Assembly (NCBI GenBank): GCA_002340515.1
Contig: DDMF01000042.1
Coordinates: forward strand, 7,044-18,558
Origin: Rhodobacteraceae bacterium UBA2553
Lineage (GTDB): Bacteria; Pseudomonadota; Alphaproteobacteria; Rhodobacterales; Rhodobacteraceae
Length of the DNA stretch: 11,515 bases
Direction of reading: 5' to 3'
A program made the translations under genes and the position numbers. A model generated the notes under the pieces. That model was not told where the DNA came from. It did no database searches and worked only from the letters and a program-made list of their open reading frames with translations. Positions 6,431 through 11,515 of the stretch are shown in pieces (the first letter of the stretch is position 1; the number at the start of each line of letters is the position of its first letter).

Positions 6431-7249
6431 ATGTCGACCGGTTTGATGAACGGAAAACGCGGCCTGATTATGGGGCTCGCAAATGACAAATCTATCGCAT
6501 GGGGCATTGCAAAAGCCTGTGCAGAACAAGGCGCGGAACTTGCGTTTTCGTATCAGGGTGATGCGCTGAAAAAGCGGGTGGATCCGCTGGCGGCGCAGCT
6601 TGGCTCTGATATTGTAGAGCCTTGCGACGTATCGAATGAAGCATCAGTTGACGCGCTTTTCGCAACACTTGAAGCCAAGTGGGGAAAACTTGACTTCGTC
6701 GTGCATGCCATTGGTTTTTCAGATAAAAACGAACTTCGTGGTCGGTATGTTGACACCAGCCCGGAAAATTTCCGCCTGACGATGGACATCTCGGTCTACA
6801 GCTTTACCGCTGTTGCGCGCCGGGCGGCGGCCATGATGCCGGATGGCGGTTCACTGTTGACGCTGACCTATTACGGCGCTGAACAAGTGATGCCACATTA
6901 CAATGTGATGGGTGTCGCCAAAGCCGCGCTCGAAGCATCTGTGCGTTACATGGCCGAAGATCTTGGCAAAGACGGCATCCGCGTGAACTCCATTTCCGCC
7001 GGTCCGATTAAGACACTGGCCGCGTCGGGCATTGGTGACTTCCGCTATATCCTGAAATGGAACGAGCTGAATTCGCCGCTTCGTCGCAATGTCACCATCC
7101 AAGATGTCGGCAATTCCGCGCTGTATCTGCTGTCGGATCTGGGGTCCGGCGTCACAGGTGAAACCCACCACGTTGATGCGGGGTATCATGTGGTTGGTAT
7201 GAAGGCGGTTGATGCGCCTGATATCGATGTAGCAACCGGGAGAAAGTAA
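6431..7249 (+). CDS. fabI: Enoyl-[acyl-carrier-protein] reductase (NADH), FabI type
   Basis: Catalyses the last reductive step of each fatty-acid elongation cycle, reducing trans-2-enoyl-ACP with a nicotinamide cofactor in the cytoplasm. The 272 residues form an atypical short-chain dehydrogenase. The nucleotide-binding segment is GLANDKSIAWGIA (15-27). The FabI active-site pattern is Tyr147 and Tyr157 with Lys164, in TYYGAEQ and YNVMGVAK; E. coli has Tyr146, Tyr156 and Lys163. ISAGPIKTLAASGI (188-201) is the substrate-binding loop, and GSGVTGETHHVDAGYH marks the C-terminal fold. ATG at 6431 is preceded by GGGGAACAGAGA. The stop codon directly abuts the start of gpt, so the two form an operon. 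Alphaproteobacteria often carry FabI paralogues; nothing here tells whether this is the only copy. Confidence 0.96.
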   Translation: MSTGLMNGKRGLIMGLANDKSIAWGIAKACAEQGAELAFSYQGDALKKRVDPLAAQLGSDIVEPCDVSNEASVDALFATLEAKWGKLDFVVHAIGFSDKNELRGRYVDTSPENFRLTMDISVYSFTAVARRAAAMMPDGGSLLTLTYYGAEQVMPHYNVMGVAKAALEASVRYMAEDLGKDGIRVNSISAGPIKTLAASGIGDFRYILKWNELNSPLRRNVTIQDVGNSALYLLSDLGSGVTGETHHVDAGYHVVGMKAVDAPDIDVATGRK

Positions 7250-7771
7250 ATGAGCGACCACCGCCTGCCCCACGAAAAAGGCTTCCACATCAGTTGGGAT
7301 CAAATCCACCGTGACAGCCGCGCGCTTGCGTGGCGGTTGGATGGCCAAGGCCCCGATGATGGCGCCTGGCGCGCGGTTGTTGCGATCACCCGTGGCGGCA
7401 TGGCACCTGCGATGATCGTCAGCCGCGAGCTGGACATTCGCACGGTGGATACGATCAGCGTGAAATCCTATCACGCAGGCGGCGGCAAAGCCGACAAACA
7501 GCGCGACGCGGAGGTTCTTAAATCCCCCGACGCGGAACTGATGGGCGACGGTACGGGTATCCTCATCGTTGATGATCTGGTCGATAGCGGCAAAACACTT
7601 GAACTTGTGCGCGAACTCTACCCAAACGCCCATTTCGCCACGGTGTATGCCAAGCCAAAAGGGCGTCCTATGGTGGATACCTTCATCACAGAGGTCAGCC
7701 AGGACACTTGGATCTTCTTCCCATGGGATATGGCGCTGCAATATGTGGAACCCTATCGCGGCAAAGACTGA
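7250..7771 (+). CDS. gpt: Xanthine(-guanine) phosphoribosyltransferase
   Basis: Salvages xanthine, guanine and probably hypoxanthine by joining them to PRPP to give the nucleoside monophosphate; cytoplasmic. At 173 residues it is about 20 longer than E. coli Gpt (152). It has the same landmarks: AVVAITRGG (42-50), VDTISVKSY (66-74), the PRPP-binding signature ILIVDDLVDSGKT (104-116), YAKPKGRPMVD (133-143) and QDTWIFFPWD (151-160). The extra length is mostly an N-terminal stretch and a longer GGGKADKQRDAEVL loop. The ATG follows the fabI TAA with no gap, and the GGGAGAAAG just before it, inside fabI, is a good ribosome binding site, implying co-transcription and perhaps translational coupling. 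A terminator hairpin lies 43 bp downstream. Confidence 0.93.
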   Translation: MSDHRLPHEKGFHISWDQIHRDSRALAWRLDGQGPDDGAWRAVVAITRGGMAPAMIVSRELDIRTVDTISVKSYHAGGGKADKQRDAEVLKSPDAELMGDGTGILIVDDLVDSGKTLELVRELYPNAHFATVYAKPKGRPMVDTFITEVSQDTWIFFPWDMALQYVEPYRGKD

Positions 7772-7814
7772 TCCCTCCCGCACCATCACCGCGTAAATCT
7801 CTGATATAAAACAC

Positions 7815-7843
7815 AAAAGCCCGGCCAAATGGACCGGGCTTTT
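7815..7843 (+). terminator. Rho-independent terminator, probably bidirectional
   Basis: A perfect 10-bp inverted repeat AAAAGCCCGG/CCGGGCTTTT (7815-7824 and 7834-7843) encloses a 9-nt loop. The T-run at 7840-7843 follows the G/C-rich stem on the plus strand, and the A-run at 7815-7818 gives the equivalent U-run on the minus strand. It lies between gpt (plus) and the DUF4167 gene (minus), so it can end both transcripts. Confidence 0.92.
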
Positions 7844-7872
7844 TCATGTTCTTAAGCGCTTCGCAATGAACC

Positions 7873-8478
7873 TTATTCAGCACTGTCCGCATCTGCCGGC
7901 GCGGCCTTTTCTTCAGGCTGCGCAACGGGGGGCTGCTCAACGGGAGCAGCCTCTGCTGGCGCAACCTCAGCCTTACGTGGCTTGCGGGCGCGCGGCGCAC
8001 GTTTCTTGGGTTTACTCTCGGGGGTTTCCACCAAACCGCTATCCGCCTCGCCCATCACATCAGGTTGCTCAGAGGAAACGTCCGGCACCGAAGCCTCAAC
8101 GGGCGCATCAACAACATCGGGTTGCTTACGCTCGCGCTCATCTCTTTCACGCTGCTGCTGTTGCTGCTGCTGACGGTCGCGGTTTTGCTGTTCCGCCTGC
8201 AAACGCCGCGCTTCGACTTCGCGCTGTGCCTCACCTAACAGGCGTGTGTAATGCTCGGAATGCTGCTGAAAGTTCTCAGCCGCCACGCGGTCATTGGACA
8301 AAAAGGCATCTCGCGCAAGCTGGGTATATTTTTCAATGATTTGCTGAGGGGTGCCGCGCACTTTTCCCTCTGGACCCGAGCTGTCAAACACCCGGTTGAT
8401 AATATTTCCCGGATTGTTGTTATTCGTATTCCGGTTACGGTTCGATTTGTTACGCGAACGGGACTTCGTTGATCTCAT
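7873..8478 (-). CDS. DUF4167 domain-containing protein
   Basis: A 201-residue cytoplasmic protein of an alphaproteobacterial family whose function I do not know. The N-terminus is Arg/Asn/Ser-rich (residues 1-25). The conserved block runs from NRVFDSSGPEGKVRGTP (28-44) through QQIIEKY, DRVAAENFQQHSEHY (63-77) to about residue 82. A highly charged segment with seven consecutive glutamines (103-109) follows. The C-terminal half is low-complexity: acidic, with a Lys/Arg-rich patch at 157-169 and then Ala/Pro/Glu-rich sequence. The basic, disordered N-terminus suggests nucleic-acid binding, but that is inference. The open frame extends upstream to 8757, but the added 93 residues have no family character, so ATG at 8478 is chosen; GGAAG lies about 9 bases ahead of it. 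It lies downstream of prfA-prmC on the same strand. Confidence 0.9.
   Translation of the reverse strand: MRSTKSRSRNKSNRNRNTNNNNPGNIINRVFDSSGPEGKVRGTPQQIIEKYTQLARDAFLSNDRVAAENFQQHSEHYTRLLGEAQREVEARRLQAEQQNRDRQQQQQQQRERDERERKQPDVVDAPVEASVPDVSSEQPDVMGEADSGLVETPESKPKKRAPRARKPRKAEVAPAEAAPVEQPPVAQPEEKAAPADADSAE
8152..8172 (-). repeat. CAG-type trinucleotide run encoding seven glutamines
   Basis: Seven codons, three CAG, one CAA and three CAG, encode residues 103-109 of the DUF4167 protein. The run lies in the linker between the conserved domain and the disordered tail. Such a run can change length by slippage; the CAA interruption would lower that tendency. Confidence 0.85.
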
Positions 8479-8738
8479 AAGCTTTTGCTTCCAGCCTTGG
8501 CTTGTGCCTTTGGCCCAAAGGGGGCCTGACGTTTTTGATCGAACGGGGCGCTGGCGCGCATCCTGCGGTCCGATTTTTGGGCTTAATATCGGCGTTTGTC
8601 CCAAGGGACAGTTGCGGCCGACTTCTCTTTCGTAACCATCAGCACAGAATGAAACAAGCCCAAATTGCGCAACATACAGGGATATTTGCGGAAATCTGCC
8701 TGAATCGGAGGTATTTGGCGCGAAGTCAGCGAATAGTG
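8479..8738. other. Intergenic region between prmC and the DUF4167 gene
   Basis: This 260-bp gap between two genes on the same strand is long enough for a separate promoter. It contains the inverted repeat TGTCCC-AA-GGGACA (8597-8610) and a small GGCCC/GGGCC hairpin (8512-8516 and 8522-8526) about 35 bp ahead of the DUF4167 start. No small protein or RNA gene is recognisable; the frame running through it on the minus strand is only an open extension of the DUF4167 gene. Confidence 0.55.
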
Positions 8739-9572
8739 TTATGTAAATTCGCCGCAAACGATACGGTCACGGCCATCCATATCCTGCCCCACCCGAACCA
8801 TGACGAACCCAGCCGCACGAAACATCTCAGCCACGGCTGGGCCTTGGCTGCGGCCAATTTCAACAACCAACCGTCCGCTTGTGTTCAGGTGATCGGGTGC
8901 TTGGCGCGTGAGAATACGGTAAGGCTCTAACCCGTCCCCACCCGGCGTAAGCGCAAGATGGGGTTCCCACTGCACGACATCTTGCGACAGGCCCGCCATT
9001 TCATCCGCCGCAATATATGGCGGGTTTGATACGATCAGATCAAAACGCCCCTGCACAGGTCCAAACCAACTGCCCGATACAAACTCAGCGCGCGCTTCAA
9101 GGTCCAATGCAGTTCGGTTTTGCTTGGCAACACTCAACGCCGCGTCTGACAGATCTACGCCTACTCCTGTGGCGTCAATCCGCTCCGCCAGCAACGAAAG
9201 CAAAATGCAGCCCGAGCCGGTTCCCAAATCCAAGACCGTTTTATATGGATGTTTAAGCGCCTCGGCCACCAGCTCTTCAGTTTCTGGTCGCGGGTCAAGA
9301 ACATCACCTGTCACAGTGAAAGACCGGCCATAAAACAAGCGCTTACCAACAATTTGCGCAACGGGCTGGCGTGCAAGACGCGCGGTGATCGCCGCACCAA
9401 AAGCCACCTCCTGATCAGCAGTCACTGCGTCAGGTAGAACCAAGGTCAACCGATCCCGCGGAATGCCCAGCACATGGGCCAAAAGCACCCGCGCATCCTG
9501 CGCAGCCCCGTCAATGCCACCAGCGGTTAGCTGGCGCACGCCAGACACCAACAGCCCTTGCGCCGTGATCAT
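8739..9572 (-). CDS. prmC: Peptide chain release factor N5-glutamine methyltransferase
   Basis: Uses S-adenosylmethionine to methylate the glutamine of the GGQ motif in release factors RF1 and RF2, raising their termination activity; cytoplasmic. The 277 residues match the family length. The N-terminal helical domain ends in the family signature PRPETEELV (94-102). The Rossmann-type SAM site is VLDLGTGSGCILLSLL (113-128), and the substrate-glutamine motif NPPYI (183-187) is intact, followed by EPHLAL (203-208). ATG at 9572 overlaps the prfA TGA as ATGA (9569-9572), so the enzyme is translationally coupled to its own substrate. The neighbourhood alone would identify it. Confidence 0.97.
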   Translation of the reverse strand: MITAQGLLVSGVRQLTAGGIDGAAQDARVLLAHVLGIPRDRLTLVLPDAVTADQEVAFGAAITARLARQPVAQIVGKRLFYGRSFTVTGDVLDPRPETEELVAEALKHPYKTVLDLGTGSGCILLSLLAERIDATGVGVDLSDAALSVAKQNRTALDLEARAEFVSGSWFGPVQGRFDLIVSNPPYIAADEMAGLSQDVVQWEPHLALTPGGDGLEPYRILTRQAPDHLNTSGRLVVEIGRSQGPAVAEMFRAAGFVMVRVGQDMDGRDRIVCGEFT

Positions 9573-10624
9573 CCGTCGATCTCAGACAGCTGGGCCGCCT
9601 GCGCCTCAGCGGTCAGCGCGTCGATCACCTCGGTCAGGTCGCCCGCGATAATCTGGTCAAGCTTATAGAGCGTAAGGTTGATGCGGTGATCCGTCATACG
9701 GCCCTGAGGGAAATTATAGGTGCGAATGCGTTCAGACCGATCCCCTGATCCCACCTGGCTTTTGCGATCGGCGGCGCGTTCATTATCAACCCGCTGGCGT
9801 TCAAGGTCATAAAGCCGCGTTTTGAGCACCTGCATCGCAATCTCGCGGTTGCGGTGTTGCGATTTTTCCGAACTGGTGACGACAATCCCTGACGGGATAT
9901 GGGTGATACGCACCGCAGAATCGGTCGTGTTCACATGCTGTCCCCCCGCGCCCGAACTGCGCATTGTATCGATGCGTAAATCACCGGCATCAATCTGGAT
10001 ATCGACGTCCTCCGCCTCGGGCAACACTGCAACCGTGGCTGCCGACGTGTGAATGCGCCCACCGCTTTCGGTTTCCGGCACGCGCTGAACCCGGTGCACA
10101 CCGCTTTCATATTTCAGCCGGGCAAAGACGCCGCTGCCTTTTACATGGGCCGTGACCTCTTTCACGCCACCAAGCTCTGACAGGGTTTGCTCCATAATCT
10201 CGAACGACCAGCCTTGTGCCTCGGAATAGCGTTGATACATCCGCAAAAGATCGCCAGCAAAAAGGGCTGCCTCATCCCCGCCGGTGCCAGGGCGGATTTC
10301 GATCATCGCAGGGCGCGCGTCGGCGGCATCTTTGGGCAAAAGCGCCAGCCGCATCCCCTTTTCCGCTACCGGCAAACGCGCCTTCAGCGTGGGCAGCTCT
10401 TCTTCGGCCAACTCCCGCATATCCGGGTCATCCATCATCAGCTCAGCCTCGTCGATATCGGCAATCAGCTGTTTGTAGATCAGGATCTCTTCGACAACGG
10501 GCTTAAGCTCGGCATATTCCCGACCGACGGCCGCGATTTCATCGCCCGTCAGCCCTTGCGACATCCGCGCCTCGAGAAATTCGAACCGTTCTGTGATCGC
10601 GATGAGTTTTTCCATAGGAACCAT
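9569..10624 (-). CDS. prfA: Peptide chain release factor 1 (RF1)
   Basis: Recognises UAA and UAG in the ribosomal A site and triggers peptide release. From ATG at 10624 the product has 351 residues, a usual length for alphaproteobacterial RF1. The coiled N-terminal domain covers about residues 1-100. The segment RPGTGGDEAALFAGDL begins at 111. The stop-codon recognition P-x-T motif is Pro183-Glu-Thr185 (PAT in E. coli). The catalytic GGQ is at 227-229 within SSGAGGQHVNTTDSAVR, and its glutamine is the PrmC target. A frame open to 10813 adds sequence with no RF1 similarity and is rejected. An alternative ATG lies three codons in (10615); neither start has a strong ribosome binding site, and 10624 is preferred because RF1 in this group commonly begins MVP. 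Confidence 0.97.
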   Translation of the reverse strand: MVPMEKLIAITERFEFLEARMSQGLTGDEIAAVGREYAELKPVVEEILIYKQLIADIDEAELMMDDPDMRELAEEELPTLKARLPVAEKGMRLALLPKDAADARPAMIEIRPGTGGDEAALFAGDLLRMYQRYSEAQGWSFEIMEQTLSELGGVKEVTAHVKGSGVFARLKYESGVHRVQRVPETESGGRIHTSAATVAVLPEAEDVDIQIDAGDLRIDTMRSSGAGGQHVNTTDSAVRITHIPSGIVVTSSEKSQHRNREIAMQVLKTRLYDLERQRVDNERAADRKSQVGSGDRSERIRTYNFPQGRMTDHRINLTLYKLDQIIAGDLTEVIDALTAEAQAAQLSEIDG

Positions 10625-10652
10625 GAGCGTCGGTCTGTCGCATTGTGAGAAT

Positions 10653-10681
10653 TTGGTCAAGAGCTGGAACTGTGCTAGACT
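10653..10681 (+). promoter_or_regulatory. Candidate promoter giving a leaderless transcript
   Basis: TTGGTC (10653-10658), a 17-bp spacer and TAGACT (10676-10681) form a plausible housekeeping promoter. With normal geometry, the last base of the -10 element at -7, transcription would start at 10688, the A of the ATG of the next gene. No ribosome binding site precedes that ATG, which fits a leaderless mRNA. On the other strand the overlapping TTGACC (10655-10660) could be the -35 element for prfA, but no good -10 partner is seen. Confidence 0.45.
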
Positions 10682-10687
10682 GAATTC

Positions 10688-11002
10688 ATGCGAAATTTCG
10701 TCACTCTTTTTGGCCTTTTCGGCATGACGATCGGGACCATCCCGGCCCCGGTTTGGGCCGATGTTGTGGCCCCAGGCGGCAAGGTAATTGATTGTTATTG
10801 CACCGACACCCAAGGGTCGCGTGTCGAGTTAGGACAGGAAATCTGTCTCTATGTGGGCGGGCGTGCCTTTATGGCGCTGTGCGACATGAGCTTGAACGTG
10901 CCGATTTGGCGCGACACGGGCCGTGGCTGCATGACCTCAGGGCTGGTCGAGAAGCTGCTCGAGCCAGCCATCGACACGGGCGGCGTTGACCCCAAGATCT
11001 GA
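10688..11002 (+). CDS. Small secreted cysteine-containing protein of unknown function
   Basis: The product has 104 residues with an N-terminal signal peptide: MRN, a hydrophobic core at about residues 4-20, and probable cleavage after VWA (22-24), leaving about 80 residues in the periplasm. The mature part has five cysteines (36, 38, 53, 65, 81), including the motif DCYCTD (35-40), and the segments RVELGQEICLYVGGRAF (45-61) and CDMSLNVPIW (65-74). This resembles short conserved proteins I recall from other Rhodobacterales, but I know no function; disulfide bonding or metal binding is conceivable. No ribosome binding site is visible before the ATG (see the candidate leaderless promoter). Its last 22 codons overlap the convergent DUF1499 gene. 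Confidence 0.75.
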   Translation: MRNFVTLFGLFGMTIGTIPAPVWADVVAPGGKVIDCYCTDTQGSRVELGQEICLYVGGRAFMALCDMSLNVPIWRDTGRGCMTSGLVEKLLEPAIDTGGVDPKI

Positions 11003-11362
11003 TTTTCCAATCACCAGATGCGCATGAATATGCAGCTGCCCATCCTGTTCCCACAACAAGGTGATGTCCGGAAACCCGAAAGCTTTGGACCGGGTGACAA
11101 ATGCCCGCCCTTTCAAGGTCTCATGCGGTGTGCTGCGCGGGCTCGCCTTGATGATTTCTGTCAATTTGGCCAAGGCATTTTTCGGCAAGTCGGCCAAGGG
11201 CAGGACGTATTTCACGCCCCCGTCCAACAGATGTTTTCCCGGTGTGTTGGGCCCTGAAAACCCCGAGAACCGCTCTGACGGCAAGGGTTTCACGCGGGCG
11301 AAAATCGCCAACCCAACCACAAGAAAGAGCACAATACCGGCCCCAAGAATAAGAGTTTTCAT
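10937..11362 (-). CDS. DUF1499 family membrane-anchored protein
   Basis: A 141-residue protein with one N-terminal hydrophobic segment (about residues 3-22) that is probably an uncleaved membrane anchor, leaving the rest outside the cytoplasmic membrane. The DUF1499 signatures are intact: RAFVTRSKAFGFPD (86-99) and GKSDLGVNAARVDGWL (119-134) near the C-terminus. The function of the family is not known. The open frame extends to 11503, but ATG at 11362 is preceded by AGAAGG at 9 bases and directly precedes the hydrophobic segment, so it is preferred. The conserved C-terminal motif is encoded partly opposite the 3' end of the plus-strand gene ending at 11002. Confidence 0.88.
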   Translation of the reverse strand: MKTLILGAGIVLFLVVGLAIFARVKPLPSERFSGFSGPNTPGKHLLDGGVKYVLPLADLPKNALAKLTEIIKASPRSTPHETLKGRAFVTRSKAFGFPDITLLWEQDGQLHIHAHLVIGKSDLGVNAARVDGWLEQLLDQP

Positions 11363-11515
11363 CCAGCACAACCTTCTAAAATCGAAAGCGTGAGATAGCA
11401 TGGGAACAGGGATGCCGCGAGCTTTCCCAAAGGTAAGCTCAACGCGCCTAAAGCGTTTCGAATTACACCTGAGACAGGGATCATTCGAAACGCCACCCAA
11501 CATTTCAGTGTTTCG
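11363..11515. repeat. Intergenic end of the window with an 11-bp inverted repeat
   Basis: GCGTTTCGAAT (11453-11463) and ATTCGAAACGC (11483-11493) are a perfect inverted repeat around 19 nt that itself contains CCTG-AGA-CAGG (11468-11478). A second pair, GAGCTT/AAGCTC, lies at 11419-11424 and 11435-11440. No gene is visible in these 153 bp. The stacked symmetry suggests an intergenic hairpin element, perhaps a dispersed repeat, or a terminator or operator of a neighbour outside the window. Confidence 0.55.

Noticed and set aside
6268..6507. Upstream in-frame extension of pdxH
   Set aside because: It would overlap the start of fabI and does not resemble any PdxH N-terminus; ATG at 6267 has a good ribosome binding site.
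6851..7828. 325-codon minus-strand frame
   Set aside because: It is opposite fabI and gpt, both of which have intact catalytic motifs, and it crosses the terminator hairpin at 7815-7843.
8479..8757. Upstream in-frame extension of the DUF4167 gene
   Set aside because: The 93 extra residues would overlap the end of prmC, lack family similarity, and read like translated intergenic DNA.

Overview
The window reads as an ordinary chromosomal segment of an alphaproteobacterium, most likely of the Rhodobacterales (Roseobacter group). The evidence is a class II, B12-dependent ribonucleotide reductase of the long alphaproteobacterial type, a double-domain cold-shock protein, a DUF4167 protein, the prfA-prmC-DUF4167 order, a 351-residue RF1 beginning MVP, and small Rhodobacterales-type envelope proteins. 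This placement comes from protein character and recalled gene neighbourhoods, not from a database search. No phage, transposon, CRISPR array or defence or secretion system is visible.

Region by region. (1) Positions 1-3546, minus strand: most of nrdJ, whose 3' end lies outside the window. (2) Positions 3547-4239: about 700 bp without a convincing protein gene. It holds a hairpin-rich leader for nrdJ, a strong NrdR box with a weaker partner 32 bp away centre to centre, and farther out a small cluster of DnaA-box-like sites and palindromes. (3) Positions 4240-5525, minus strand: tRNA-Pro(UGG), an exported DUF192 protein, and a two-domain cold-shock protein. (4) Positions 5662-7771: pdxH on the minus strand, divergent from fabI-gpt on the plus strand, with a 12-bp inverted repeat in the shared intergenic region. 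(5) Positions 7815-7843: a clear terminator hairpin between convergent transcription units. (6) Positions 7873-10624, minus strand: prfA, prmC and a DUF4167 protein; prfA and prmC overlap by ATGA. (7) Positions 10653-11515: a small cysteine-containing secreted protein on the plus strand, possibly made from a leaderless mRNA. Its 3' end overlaps by 66 bp a convergent DUF1499 membrane protein, which is followed by an 11-bp inverted repeat near the window edge.

Functionally the window is housekeeping: dNTP synthesis (nrdJ), PLP synthesis (pdxH), fatty-acid elongation (fabI), purine salvage (gpt), translation termination and its modifying methylase (prfA, prmC), one tRNA, and RNA-chaperone or envelope accessory proteins. 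I see no evidence for a novel multi-gene system. The most worthwhile leads are regulatory: the control region and structured leader of nrdJ, the possible leaderless promoter at 10653-10688, the antisense 3' overlap at 10937-11002, and the inverted repeats at 6340-6387 and 11453-11493.
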